A stretch of DNA of 64,000 bases from positions 1 through 64,000 of the forward strand of contig NZ_PJRO01000016.1 in assembly GCF_002858745.1 (NCBI RefSeq), written 5' to 3'. The translations under genes and the position numbers were made by a program. Under the pieces are notes generated by a model. That model was given only the letters and a program-made list of their open reading frames with translations, was not told the origin of the DNA and ran no database searches. Position 1 is the stretch's first letter; each line of letters opens with the position of its first letter. Below are positions 50,893 through 59,733 of the stretch, piece by piece. This DNA is from Mesorhizobium loti (GTDB lineage Bacteria > Pseudomonadota > Alphaproteobacteria > Rhizobiales > Rhizobiaceae).

Positions 50893-52236
50893 CTAAGATC
50901 GTGAAAATCCTTTCTCCCCCGCAAGGGGGGAGATAGCAGCGCCAGCGCCCTCCCCGCCCCTCGACAGGAATTGCGCGGTGGTGAGATAATAATTGCGGGC
51001 GGTGGCGTTGAGCTGGCGCTCGCCGAGTTCGGTCAGGGCGCGCGCCTTGACCTGCCTGGCGGACACGTCGGCGGGATCTACCGCCAGCAGGCAGTCGGCC
51101 AGCTCGGCGGCCCACTGGAAGTCGCCTGTTTCGACAGCCTGTCCGGCGCGGGCAAGCATGCTCTCGGCGCCGCCCGCCATGTCGATCATCCGGGCTGCAT
51201 GCTGTGCCGGCGGCAGCGGGTTCAGGTTGGTGGCGTTGCCGTCGAACCAGCCGACATAGTCGGCATAGATGCCGCGCACGGCCCAGACGACGCTGCCGTA
51301 ATATTCCTGCAGGTATGGGCTGGCGGCGAGCTCCGGCGACAGCCGCACCTCCTGCACAAGTTCGTCCGGCGTCCTGCCCTGCCGGATACCGGCTAATGTC
51401 TGCTCGAGCACGGTGCTGATGCCGTCGCGGTAATCGGTCAACGCCCTGCGGACTTCGTCCCTGCCGAGGATCGGGCGCATGTGGCCCTGCACCATGGCGT
51501 CGGCGTCCAGGGAGAGCATCCGGTCGAGGCTGGCGATCCAGGGCTCCGGCGGCCGCAGCTTGAGGCCACGGATCGGCGACAGGTTCGGGTAGGATTTCAG
51601 GAAATCGTCGCCGGGGATCAGCACACCCTTGCCGGCGATCCAGACGGCGGTGTTCTCAGGCGACTCGCCCGGCGTGTGGATGAGTTGCAGGCACACACCC
51701 GCCACATCGATCGTCTCGCTGTCGCCATCGAAGGTACGGGTTGGCGGCAGGAAGCCTTCCCGCGTGTGCGGCGTGACGCGGCCATATTCGAGCTGCGTGC
51801 CGGCATTGATGAACAGCGCGTCGGGCAGCTTCGTTCCAAAGGCATCGCCGCCGTCGCGCGGCCCTCTGCCGAATTCGGGCGCGGCGTCGACCAGCGTCCG
51901 GTGGCTGTAGATTTCCGGCCTGTCGGTACCGGCAAAAACCGTTGCGCCACCGGAATGATCCGGGTGGTTGTGGGTGTAGATGATCGCCGCAACGGGCCGC
52001 AGCAGGCGGTCGCCAAAGGCTTCGACGATGGCTTGTGCGTCGACCGGGTTGGCGGAGGTGTCGACGATGATCGATGCGTTGTCGCCCTGGATCAGCGTGA
52101 CGTTGCTTGCCGAATAGCCGACGGCGGCAAAGATGCCGTTGGTGATCTCGATGACCTCCTTGCGGAATTCGGCGGAACTCGCCCGCAACTGTTCACGCCC
52201 GGCGAATTCACCGGCGGGCGGCGTCGATACGGCCAT
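50893..52236 (-). CDS. Metallo-beta-lactamase-fold hydrolase, alkylsulfatase-like
   Basis: A 447-residue protein from ATG 52236. MBL metal motif THNHPDHSGGATVFAG (~90-105) with later HTPGESPENTAVWIAG (His) and IPGDDFLKSYPNLSPIRG (Asp), then an alkylsulfatase dimerisation-type domain (VVWAVRGIYADYVGWFDGNA, MAGGAESMLARAGQAVETGD). This is the layout of SdsA/Pseudomonas alkylsulfatases, but shorter; substrate may be a sulphate ester or another. The last ~17 residues (AISPLAGEKGFSRS) come from the adjacent repeat. Confidence 0.85.
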   Translation of the reverse strand: MAVSTPPAGEFAGREQLRASSAEFRKEVIEITNGIFAAVGYSASNVTLIQGDNASIIVDTSANPVDAQAIVEAFGDRLLRPVAAIIYTHNHPDHSGGATVFAGTDRPEIYSHRTLVDAAPEFGRGPRDGGDAFGTKLPDALFINAGTQLEYGRVTPHTREGFLPPTRTFDGDSETIDVAGVCLQLIHTPGESPENTAVWIAGKGVLIPGDDFLKSYPNLSPIRGLKLRPPEPWIASLDRMLSLDADAMVQGHMRPILGRDEVRRALTDYRDGISTVLEQTLAGIRQGRTPDELVQEVRLSPELAASPYLQEYYGSVVWAVRGIYADYVGWFDGNATNLNPLPPAQHAARMIDMAGGAESMLARAGQAVETGDFQWAAELADCLLAVDPADVSARQVKARALTELGERQLNATARNYYLTTAQFLSRGGEGAGAAISPLAGEKGFSRS

Positions 52237-52349
52237 CAAAGCGAATCCTTCCTCATCCAGGTGGGAACCTGACAGACATGATGGAAATGGCGTAAAAAGA
52301 TGCAAGGAGGGATGCGACGGCCCGTCGTGTCAGCTGACATTCGTTCAGG

Positions 52350-52925
52350 ATGCCAAGGATGAGAAGTCAGCTTCGCTTCATCATGCACCCTGATGACGAG
52401 CGGGATTTCGTATCCCATGTCCTGTCGGACGACCGGACATTCCTGATCGATGAACGATCCAGCGACCCCGCTGGTCCGCTCCTGCTGCGGTCCATCGACG
52501 CCATTGCGGGCGGTCGGTGCGGCATCTTTCGGCAGCCGGGCGGCGCAGGCACAAACGGTGACGGCGGGAGCGGTGCCTCCGGAACGAAGAAGATCCAGTT
52601 CCTGCGCTCGCAGATCGTCGGGACGCTGATCACCGAGGGATCGATCGCGATCGGAACGGACCGCGACGACGGGGAAGCGGCCGGCGTCGAACGGCACTAC
52701 AAGTCGTTGTCGAAGTTCATCAAGGCGCGCTACGCCAACTCCGTCCTGCGCTGGTACAATCCGAACCTGCCCTTCGCTCCCGCCGCACCCGGACGCTCCG
52801 TCAATCCAGGCGGGCCCGCCCCCCAGGTCTGGGTCGGACCATCCGTGCGCCCCTGGCTCGCCGGAGACCCCGAACGACGCATACGACAGCATTGGAGTTA
52901 CGGTGCCATGGCGTTTCTCGAATAA
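52350..52925 (+). CDS. Hypothetical protein
   Basis: A 191-residue protein with weak ribosome site (ATG 52359 is an alternative start). MRSQLRFIMHPDDERDFVSH then VLSDDRTFLIDERSSDPAGP begins it; the middle is HYKSLSKFIKARYANSVLRW and the C-terminal third is Pro-rich. No signal peptide or known domain; a DUF-type cytosolic protein. It diverges from the MBL gene, ~110 bases apart, and converges on the Nudix gene. Confidence 0.6.
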   Translation: MPRMRSQLRFIMHPDDERDFVSHVLSDDRTFLIDERSSDPAGPLLLRSIDAIAGGRCGIFRQPGGAGTNGDGGSGASGTKKIQFLRSQIVGTLITEGSIAIGTDRDDGEAAGVERHYKSLSKFIKARYANSVLRWYNPNLPFAPAAPGRSVNPGGPAPQVWVGPSVRPWLAGDPERRIRQHWSYGAMAFLE

Positions 52926-52970
52926 ACCAGAGACGCCAGCCCGCCCCACCACGGCAGCGATCCGAAGAAT

Positions 52971-53387
52971 TCAACGCGTCACCAGTTGTACCAGCCTGGG
53001 GTAGTCGCAATCGACAAGGTTAGGGAGCGCCTGAAGCTCGGCTATGTCGAACCATCGCAGCTCCGTATGTTCATCGCAGATGTTGGCGGGAGTGCCGCCT
53101 TCCCATGCGGAGACCCTGAACACATGATGGATGGCCTTGCCGTAAAGTTCGGGATGGCGCTCCTCGACCGAGGCCATCAGGGTGAACGCGGTCGGCGTGA
53201 CGCCAACCTCTTCCCGGGCTTCGCGAACAAGCGCTGCCTCCAGCGTCTCTCCCGGTTCGACGTGGCCGCCAACAGTGTCCCAATGTGCCGGCCAGGCGCG
53301 CTTCCAGGCGGCACGCAGGCCCAGGAGAACCTTGCCTTCGTCGTTGATGAACAGGGCGCCGACGGTGACGACAGGAGCAACTGGCAT
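52971..53387 (-). CDS. Nudix hydrolase
   Basis: A 138-residue protein with a complete Nudix box: GHVEPGETLEAA followed by LVREAREEVGV (residues ~41-63), the GX5EX7REUXEEXGU pattern. N-terminal strand VVTVGALFINDEGKVLLGLR is typical. Cleaves nucleoside diphosphates linked to a moiety X; the exact substrate cannot be predicted. Confidence 0.9.
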   Translation of the reverse strand: MPVAPVVTVGALFINDEGKVLLGLRAAWKRAWPAHWDTVGGHVEPGETLEAALVREAREEVGVTPTAFTLMASVEERHPELYGKAIHHVFRVSAWEGGTPANICDEHTELRWFDIAELQALPNLVDCDYPRLVQLVTR

Positions 53388-53434
53388 GGCGGAACCCTAC
53401 GCGAGCTGCACGACAACAGGCAAGGCTTGGCTCG

Positions 53435-53848
53435 TCACAGGCGCGAGAGCTGCAGTTGCATCATCTCCAGCAGGCTCGCCGTATCGGACGGGCTGCCGAT
53501 CAGCACGACTTTCAGGTTCCCGGCTGCGGGATCGAAAGCCGTGCTGAGATGCAAGGCAGGTGTGCTGGCGTCCCCCGTCATCGCGGCGGCGCCCAGGAAA
53601 GTCGCCAGCCGCTCGGCGCGCTGCAGCGTCATATTGGGGATGTCGATGACGCATGTGGCACGCGCCTCGGCAGCGGCATGACCGCTCGCCACGCCGGCAA
53701 AGGCATCCAGCCTGGCTTGTTCGATGCGGTAGGACTTGCCGATCCGCGTCGCCGGCAGGCGTCCGTCGCGGATGTAGCGGATCACGGTCTTAGGATGCAG
53801 CTTCAGCTGCTCGGCCGCCTGATCGACACTGAGAAGGATTTCAGACAT
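53435..53848 (-). CDS. MerR/excisionase-type helix-turn-helix protein
   Basis: A 137-residue protein. Residues 5-50 (LLSVDQAAEQLKLHPKTVIR, YIRDGRLPATRIGKSYRIEQ) are the excisionase-like HTH_17 DNA-binding domain. The C-terminal ~70 residues (CVIDIPNMTLQRAERLATFL, LKVVLIGSPSDTASLLEMMQ) look like a small sensing domain. It diverges from the YqeY-like gene across an AT-rich ~95-base region, a pairing I believe recurs in rhizobia, and may regulate both. Confidence 0.8.
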   Translation of the reverse strand: MSEILLSVDQAAEQLKLHPKTVIRYIRDGRLPATRIGKSYRIEQARLDAFAGVASGHAAAEARATCVIDIPNMTLQRAERLATFLGAAAMTGDASTPALHLSTAFDPAAGNLKVVLIGSPSDTASLLEMMQLQLSRL

Positions 53849-53942
53849 ATTCTTAATTGTTCCTTAAAATTCTCTATTATGGCATTATATGGAGTGATAT
53901 AGAGCAATAGCTCATCTTAGATGAAACCACATGGAGATAGCA

Positions 53943-54296
53943 ATGCAGGAAAGCGATCGCATGAAAACCCGCCTGCGGACCGATCTGGTCGCGGCCATCA
54001 AACATGGCAGGAAGGTCGAAGCGACGATCCTGCGCGAACTGATCGCCGCGCTCGACAATGCCGAGGCGCCACCCGTGCGCCGGGAGCAGCTGTCGCTTGT
54101 GCAGCATGATTTCCTGAGCGGCTCGGCCGAAACCGAAAAGCTGTTGCTGAGCAGGGAGCAGGTGCGCGAGGTGCTGCAGGCAGAAATCGAAACGCGCGAA
54201 CAGGCGGCCGCCGAATATGCCCGACTGGGCAAAGGCGCCGACAGCTTGCTGGCGGAGGTCACGGTGGCCAGGCGTTATCTCGACAACGTGCAGTGA
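53943..54296 (+). CDS. GatB/YqeY-domain-like small protein
   Basis: A 117-residue protein; ATG 53943 has GGAG 7 bases upstream (53931 is an earlier ATG). MQESDRMKTRLRTDLVAAIK, HGRKVEATILRELIAALDNA and QVREVLQAEIETREQAAAEY match the N-terminal half of YqeY-type helical proteins, related to the GatB tail that binds tRNA. It is shorter than YqeY (~150). Function unknown, possibly tRNA- or stress-related. The start region is unusually AT-rich (53849-53942). Confidence 0.75.
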   Translation: MQESDRMKTRLRTDLVAAIKHGRKVEATILRELIAALDNAEAPPVRREQLSLVQHDFLSGSAETEKLLLSREQVREVLQAEIETREQAAAEYARLGKGADSLLAEVTVARRYLDNVQ

Positions 54297-54375
54297 TCGA
54301 CCCACAAGGGACGCGGCCACTTCCGTTTTCAAACCGGGCGGCTTAGCAATTGCCTGACAGCGATTGGAGACGTCG

Positions 54376-55353
54376 ATGCCCCTCTCCCGCCCGGACACCG
54401 AACCTCTCGGGGTGACAATCCTCATCCTCGAACAGTTCGCGATGATCGCCTTCTCGTCGACGGTCGAGCCGCTCAGGGAAGCCAACTGGGTGGCCGGAAA
54501 GCCGCTGTACACATGGACGGTCGTCTCGCATGACGGCGCGCCGGTCAGGGCCAGTAACGGGCTCGCGCTGCAGGTGGACGGCTCGATCCGGGAGGCTGCC
54601 TTCAGCCCCGTCGTCATCGTCTGCTCCAGCTTCAACCCGCACCTGCACGTCACGCCGGCGATGCTCGGCTGGCTGCGGCGGCAGGCGCGCCAGGGCGCCA
54701 TGATCGGGGCGGTGGAAACCGGCGCCTATGTGCTGGCGCGGGCGGGCCTTCTCGATGGCCATCGCGCAACCATCCACTGGGAAAACGCACCGGGCTTCGC
54801 CGAGGAATTTCCTGAAGTGCAGCTGACCGACAGGCTTTTCGAATTCGACCGCAGGCGGTTCTCGGCCTCCGGGGCGTCCGCGGCCATGGACATGATGCTG
54901 GCCATGATCGCCGAACAGGCGGGGCAGCCGGTTGCGGCGCGCATCGCCGACGAATTCATCTACAACCGCATGCGCGAGGCGCAATCGCCGCAACGGCTCC
55001 CCGGTGCCGACAGGCTCGGCACACGCAATGCCCGCCTTCGCCGGCTGCTCGACTTCCTCGAAAGGGCACTGGCCGAAAATGTCGAGGTGAGCGACATGGC
55101 CGCCTTCGAGAAGATCTCGGCGCGCGAAGTGCAGCGCCTGTTCAAGACCCATCTCGGTGTCTCGCCCAAAGCCTACCATCGCCGGCTGCGGCTGCAGCGC
55201 GCGCAGGATCTGCTGCGCCAGACCGATATGCCGGTCACCGAAGTCGCTTCGAGCTGCGGCTTTTCATCGGGGGCCGACTTCTCGCGCGCCTACCGGCGCG
55301 AATTCGCGCGGCGTCCCATCGACGACAGCGGCGCCGTCTATTTATCGGGCTGA
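54376..55353 (+). CDS. GlxA-type transcriptional regulator (DJ-1/PfpI plus AraC domains)
   Basis: A 325-residue protein; GGAGACG lies before ATG 54376. Residues ~10-180 have the class I glutamine amidotransferase-like DJ-1 fold (LGVTILILEQFAMIAFSSTV, GAVETGAYVLARAGLLDGHR); the elbow position has Thr/Gly rather than Cys, so it is a sensor not an enzyme. Residues ~215-315 carry the AraC HTH pair (VSDMAAFEKISAREVQRLF, VTEVASSCGFSSGADFSRAY). Members control quaternary amine catabolism in rhizobia and pseudomonads. Confidence 0.9.
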   Translation: MPLSRPDTEPLGVTILILEQFAMIAFSSTVEPLREANWVAGKPLYTWTVVSHDGAPVRASNGLALQVDGSIREAAFSPVVIVCSSFNPHLHVTPAMLGWLRRQARQGAMIGAVETGAYVLARAGLLDGHRATIHWENAPGFAEEFPEVQLTDRLFEFDRRRFSASGASAAMDMMLAMIAEQAGQPVAARIADEFIYNRMREAQSPQRLPGADRLGTRNARLRRLLDFLERALAENVEVSDMAAFEKISAREVQRLFKTHLGVSPKAYHRRLRLQRAQDLLRQTDMPVTEVASSCGFSSGADFSRAYRREFARRPIDDSGAVYLSG

Positions 55354-55561
55354 CCGCTTCCGCCGGCCGGCCCTAACCCGGCCAAAGGGACGGATGCCTG
55401 GTCAACCAGAAGTTGACATTCAGATTTGAGCAACGGTGTCAGCTTCCTACCCTCATCTCGGACGTGACGTAGTCTCTGCCGCGACCTCAAAGCTGATATC
55501 GTCGACGATAGTGCTGGCAATCCATTTGCTGGCGAACGACAATGAACCAACTGGAGGACGG

Positions 55562-55717
55562 ATGCCAAAGATCAAACGTGAGAGCGCTCTCGACAGGGAG
55601 CGCGCCAAAACAGAGAAGCTCCTCAAAAAAGTTGGATACACAGCCTTGAAGGAGGCCGGTGTGGTATCCAAGCGACCCGACCTCCCAAATCTAAAGATTG
55701 AAAAGCGAGAGAAGTAG
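55562..55717 (+). CDS. Small Lys-rich protein
   Basis: A 51-residue protein with a strong GGAGGACGG ribosome site before ATG 55562. MPKIKRESALDRERAKTEKL, LKKVGYTALKEAGVVSKRP; no family recognised. Composition (Lys/Glu) differs from neighbours. Codon choice is less GC-rich than usual here, as is the flanking region 55354-55561. No supported gene in 55718-55986. Confidence 0.55.
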   Translation: MPKIKRESALDRERAKTEKLLKKVGYTALKEAGVVSKRPDLPNLKIEKREK

Positions 55718-55986
55718 CGCGGCCGCTCACTCCGAGCAGCAAGGCGTCTTTATCCTGGTTGCCTCAAGCCTGACGTTCACTTTGCTTCGTCGCATGCCGG
55801 CGGCTCGCATGCAGTTCGAGCTCAATGCCGAACACCTGGTGGGCGCGCCATTCTCAAGAACGATGCGAGGAAGAAGGCGCGAGTTCCGCCGGAGGTTCCG
55901 CATTCCGGTTAAAAACGACGACAAGACCGAGACGGCCGCAAGATAGTGGCGAGCGCGGTCACATGAGCACGGCCGCCCGGATCAGG

Positions 55987-56268
55987 TCATGCGGACAGCC
56001 ATTCATCAGCGGCCCTTGCGGCTGCCAGTTCCAGCGCGTCGGGGGCGAGGATGCCAGTTTTTTTGGCGAAAGCTTCGAACGCGAGGCGTGCCCCAGACAC
56101 ACTGTCATCGATGAGAGCCGAGCGAGCTGCAGCAAGAGCCTGTTCGTGAGCAGGGCTTCGCGAACCGACCCATTCGTTGAGGATTTCAAAGGCTTCTTCG
56201 ACGGATTCCACATCGCGCGGAAATCCAAGACCGACGAAAATGGAAACGGGTTTCGCGAAAGGCTTCAT
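55987..56268 (-). CDS. DUF982 family protein
   Basis: A 93-residue protein from ATG 56268, with GAGGAAG upstream. KPVSIFVGLGFPRDVESVEE, AFEILNEWVGS and GARLAFEAFAKKTGIL are the DUF982 signature, a family restricted largely to Rhizobiales and of unknown function. Its presence supports the rhizobial origin of this DNA. The 311-base stretch 56269-56579 upstream contains no further gene. Confidence 0.85.
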   Translation of the reverse strand: MKPFAKPVSIFVGLGFPRDVESVEEAFEILNEWVGSRSPAHEQALAAARSALIDDSVSGARLAFEAFAKKTGILAPDALELAAARAADEWLSA

Positions 56269-56579
56269 GGGGGCTTCCTCGTTTGTGGGCAACACCGAAA
56301 TTATCGGGTTCGCTTAAAACAAACGATCCAGCACTTCGTTCAAACGAATTCATCCGTTCGGAGGAAGGACGCGAATTCGATAGACCTTGCGGCCCTGTGC
56401 AGCAGTAGGAGAGCAGCACAAAAGGCTCAGTTGGGCATGCGGAGCTTCAATAAACAGCGGAACCATACGGTATCCGCCCCGTTTTCGAGCAGGACCCGTT
56501 GGGTTGTCTACCGCATCAGGACCGGGCGAACTCCGGTTTCAGATGTCGGAAGCAACGCTGGCTCAAAGGAGTATCCATC

Positions 56580-57083
56580 ATGACAAGATCCATTGGCTGG
56601 CTGGCGGCGGCAACGATTTGTCTTGCAGGGCCTGCCCATGCCACGGACGCGTCCTTTCTCCAGTCGCTCGCCGGAAGTTGGGCTGGCAAGGGCACGGTCG
56701 AAGTCGAGACCGGGTCAAAGCCCATCAAGATCAACTGCAAATTTCAGTCGCGTGCGACTGAGACCTCGCTGTCGTTGAATGGCAAATGCACCGGATATGT
56801 CGTCTTCTCCCGAGCGATTGGCGCCGACGTTAAAACCGATGGAAAAACCTATACCGGTGTATACACCGGTTCCCGAACCGGTCCCTCCGGTCTGCGTGGC
56901 AACCGTGCAGGCGATGCATTGGTCCTGGGCATTCGCTGGGCAAAAGAAGTCAATGGCGACCGCGCCGCGCAGCTGAGATTGGAAAAGCTCGCCAATAACC
57001 GGATGCGCCTGACGACCATCGATAAGGATCCGGCGACGGGGAAAAACGTTGTCATCAGCCAGATCAATCTCAGCCGCAGCTAG
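56580..57083 (+). CDS. Exported hypothetical protein
   Basis: A 167-residue protein with AAAGGAG before ATG 56580. Signal peptide MTRSIGWLAAATICLAGPAH, cleavage at AHA. The mature part is beta-rich (SFLQSLAGSWAGKGTVEVET, TSLSLNGKCTGYVVFSRAIG, GDALVLGIRWAKEVNGDRAA) with two Cys that may pair; resembles lipocalin-like DUF1579-type secreted proteins. Function unknown. Confidence 0.7.
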   Translation: MTRSIGWLAAATICLAGPAHATDASFLQSLAGSWAGKGTVEVETGSKPIKINCKFQSRATETSLSLNGKCTGYVVFSRAIGADVKTDGKTYTGVYTGSRTGPSGLRGNRAGDALVLGIRWAKEVNGDRAAQLRLEKLANNRMRLTTIDKDPATGKNVVISQINLSRS

Positions 57084-57246
57084 CTGTTCCCGATGCCGGG
57101 ATCAGCGATAGCCGCAATACCGAACCGCAGCGCTGGCAGTACCAGCGAGTAAGCCTTGTCGCCCGCTCTGCGCGCGAGAGGATTTACGCCGTTGTAAAAG
57201 ACCATTCCGTGCCAGCCCGGAACCGATGATGCCGAGACAGGGTATG

Positions 57247-57281
57247 AATCGATTTGTAAATCGATTTGCAAATCGATTTAC
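57247..57281. promoter_or_regulatory. Triple 12-bp LacI-type operator
   Basis: Three ATCGAT cores at 57248, 57260 and 57272, exactly 12 bases apart, each within AAATCGATTTG-like units. The last two form a perfect 26-bp palindrome (57256-57281) centred on GC. It lies 20 bases before the LacI start, so it probably blocks transcription of the regulator and the operon. Three half-helical sites could let two dimers bind side by side. Confidence 0.75.
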
Positions 57282-57300
57282 ACCATGATAGCGCTACGGA

Positions 57301-58305
57301 ATGAGCACTATCGCGAAGGTTGCCGAGAAGGCTGGCGTGTCGCCGACTACGGTCTCGCATGTCATCAACCATGCTGAACGCGTGTCGAAATCGATGCGCG
57401 AGCGGGTTGAGGCGGCGATCCTGGAACTTGGCTACCGGCCAAACCCGCAGGCGCAGAGCCTGCGCACCGGGCGCACCAATCTTGTCGCGATGCTGATCCC
57501 CGACATTCGCAACCCGTTCTATCCGGAACTGGTGAAAACGGTGCAGTCGGAACTCGAGGCCGTCGGGCTCGACATGCTGATCTTCAACACCGACGTTCCA
57601 GGTGGCCACTCGCAGGATCATGGCCGGGAATATCTGCGCCAGATCAACAGCAAGCGGGTCGACGGACTGATCGTTGGCGATTTTGCGCTGCATGGCATGC
57701 ATGATGCGTTGCTGCAGGTGGAAGCCCCTGCGGTGTTCATCGGCAATCTGCCGAACCGTGCCGTCGACAGCATTCGCATCGATGACTTTGACGGCGGCTA
57801 CCAGATGGGCGCCTATCTGGCCCGCAAGGGCCACCATCGTGTCGCGCATGTGACCGGGCCATCCTTCTTCACCGAGGCGATGCAGCGCGCCGACGGGTTC
57901 GAGCAGGGGTTGCGCGACCATGGCGTCGAGCCTGATCGTAACCTGCGCTTCGAAGGCAGCTATCTGGCGCCATCCGGCCAGGCCGCGGCGCAATGGCTGC
58001 TCGAAACCTGTGCTAGCGCGCTGCCGTCGGTGATCTTCTTCGGCAACTACCTGATGGCCTCCGGCGCCATGGCGGAGTTCTATGACCGTGGCCTGCGCGT
58101 GCCCGATGATGTGAAGCTGTGCGTCTTCGGCGACCAGCCGCAGCTGGAATATGTGCGGCCACGCATCACCCGCGTCGGCAATGCGCCGGCCGAACTCGCC
58201 GGGCGGGCCGCGCGCATGCTGCTGGAGCGGCTGAGCGGCGCCTATGCCGGCGCGCCGCGCAGCGAAATCGTGCCCTGCATCTTGAAGGAATTCGATACCG
58301 CATAA
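57301..58305 (+). CDS. LacI-family repressor of the sugar operon
   Basis: A 334-residue protein. Helix-turn-helix at the N-terminus (STIAKVAEKAGVSPTTVSHV, INHAERVSKSMRERVEAAI), hinge YRPNPQAQSLRTGRTNLVAM, then a periplasmic-binding-protein-like ligand domain (IPDIRNPFYPELVKTVQSEL). First gene of the ABC operon, directly preceded by the triple operator. Effector likely the imported saccharide. Confidence 0.95.
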   Translation: MSTIAKVAEKAGVSPTTVSHVINHAERVSKSMRERVEAAILELGYRPNPQAQSLRTGRTNLVAMLIPDIRNPFYPELVKTVQSELEAVGLDMLIFNTDVPGGHSQDHGREYLRQINSKRVDGLIVGDFALHGMHDALLQVEAPAVFIGNLPNRAVDSIRIDDFDGGYQMGAYLARKGHHRVAHVTGPSFFTEAMQRADGFEQGLRDHGVEPDRNLRFEGSYLAPSGQAAAQWLLETCASALPSVIFFGNYLMASGAMAEFYDRGLRVPDDVKLCVFGDQPQLEYVRPRITRVGNAPAELAGRAARMLLERLSGAYAGAPRSEIVPCILKEFDTA

Positions 58306-58365
58306 GCCTGAGCCGGCGCGGGAGGAGAACTGTGCCGTCTCAATCCAAAAAAGGGAGGAACAAAG

Positions 58366-59733
58366 ATGAGCGACAAACCGAAACTTTTCGTGCCGTCCAG
58401 CTGGTCCCGCCGGCGCTTCCTGCGCAACAGCGCGACCTTTGCCGCGGCCGGTGTTGCCAGCGGCGTCTCAGGCTTTCCCTTCATCAACAAACTGCCGGTC
58501 CGGGCACAGGATGCGCCGCTGAAATTCTGGCAGTTCTACGCACCCGGCGGCCAGGTGAAGCCGCAGGTAGAATGGTTCGAAAAGATGGTGGCGGACTGGA
58601 ACGACAGTCACGAGCAGAAGGTCGAACTCGAGTTCGTCCCCAACAAGGAATATATCAACGGCCCGAAGCTGGCGACAGCCTTTGCCTCGGGACAGGGGCC
58701 GGACGTCTTCATCATCTCGCCGGGCGATTTCCTGCGTTACTACAATGGCGGCGTGCTGCAGGACTTGACGCCTTATATCGACGAAAAGGCCCGGGCCGAT
58801 TTCCCCGAAAGCGTACTGGCCACCCGCATGGTCGACGGCAAGATCTACGGCCTGCCGATGGAGGTCGAGCCGATGGCCATGTATTATTCAGTCAAGGCCT
58901 TCGAACAGGCCGGGCTGAACGAAAATGACGTTCCCAAGACCTGGGATGAATTGCTGGAGCTCGGCAAGAAGCTGACCACTCCGGAGCGTTATGGCCTGCT
59001 GTTCCAGACCGCGCCCGGCTATTATCAGAATTTCACCTGGTATCCCTTTCTCTGGCAGGGCGGCGGCGAGTTCCAGGGCGCGGATGGCAAGAGCGCCTTT
59101 GACTCGCCCGCCACGGTTCAGGCGCTGAAATTCTGGCAGGACGCCGTCAATTCGGGCGCCGCACCCCGGCAGGTCCTGGGCAATGGCGCCAATGACAGTG
59201 TCGCCAATCTTGCCTCTGGCTACTGCGCCATTCAGAATGTCGGCATCTGGGCGATCTCGCAGTTGAAGAACAATGCCAAGGATTTTCCTTATGGCGTGTT
59301 CCGCCTGCCGACGCCTGCCAACGGCAAATACGTCACAGTCGGTGGTGGCTGGGCTTTTGTGGCCAATGCCAAGGGCAGGAATCCTGAGGCCGCCGGCCAG
59401 TTCTGCGCCTGGGCTCTGGCGTCGACCGAGCAGGGCTCCGTCGATCGCGTCGCCACCTGGTGCACCGAGGCGAAGTCCGACATGCCGCCACGCGACAGCG
59501 CGCTGAAAGCGCGCGAAGCGGCATTTGGCGAGGGCATGATCGGCAAATTTGCCAGGGATATCCATCCCGGCACGCGCGCCGAGCCGCGCGTGCCGCCAGA
59601 GGTGTACAAAATCATCTCCGACGCGATCCAGCAGACCATGCAGGGCGGCGCCGATCCGCAGGCCACGGCCTCCGCCGCCTCGCAGCAGCTGGATGCCTAT
59701 CTGGCTTCCTATTCCGGCGCGCCGCTCCTTTGA
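58366..59733 (+). CDS. Sugar ABC transporter substrate-binding protein (family 1)
   Basis: A 455-residue protein. Tat-type signal: SRRRFLRN then SATFAAAGVASGVSGF. Mature domain PLKFWQFYAPGGQVKPQVEW, EYINGPKLATAFASGQGPDV, GNGANDSVANLASGYCAIQN of the MalE-like family. GGGAGGAAC upstream. Its stop overlaps the first permease start. Tat export of a binding protein is unusual but known in rhizobia. Confidence 0.9.
   Translation: MSDKPKLFVPSSWSRRRFLRNSATFAAAGVASGVSGFPFINKLPVRAQDAPLKFWQFYAPGGQVKPQVEWFEKMVADWNDSHEQKVELEFVPNKEYINGPKLATAFASGQGPDVFIISPGDFLRYYNGGVLQDLTPYIDEKARADFPESVLATRMVDGKIYGLPMEVEPMAMYYSVKAFEQAGLNENDVPKTWDELLELGKKLTTPERYGLLFQTAPGYYQNFTWYPFLWQGGGEFQGADGKSAFDSPATVQALKFWQDAVNSGAAPRQVLGNGANDSVANLASGYCAIQNVGIWAISQLKNNAKDFPYGVFRLPTPANGKYVTVGGGWAFVANAKGRNPEAAGQFCAWALASTEQGSVDRVATWCTEAKSDMPPRDSALKAREAAFGEGMIGKFARDIHPGTRAEPRVPPEVYKIISDAIQQTMQGGADPQATASAASQQLDAYLASYSGAPLL

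Noticed and set aside
55698..55946. Possible small gene on either strand between 55718 and 55986
   Set aside because: Neither strand has a ribosome site or recognised motif; left as non-coding.
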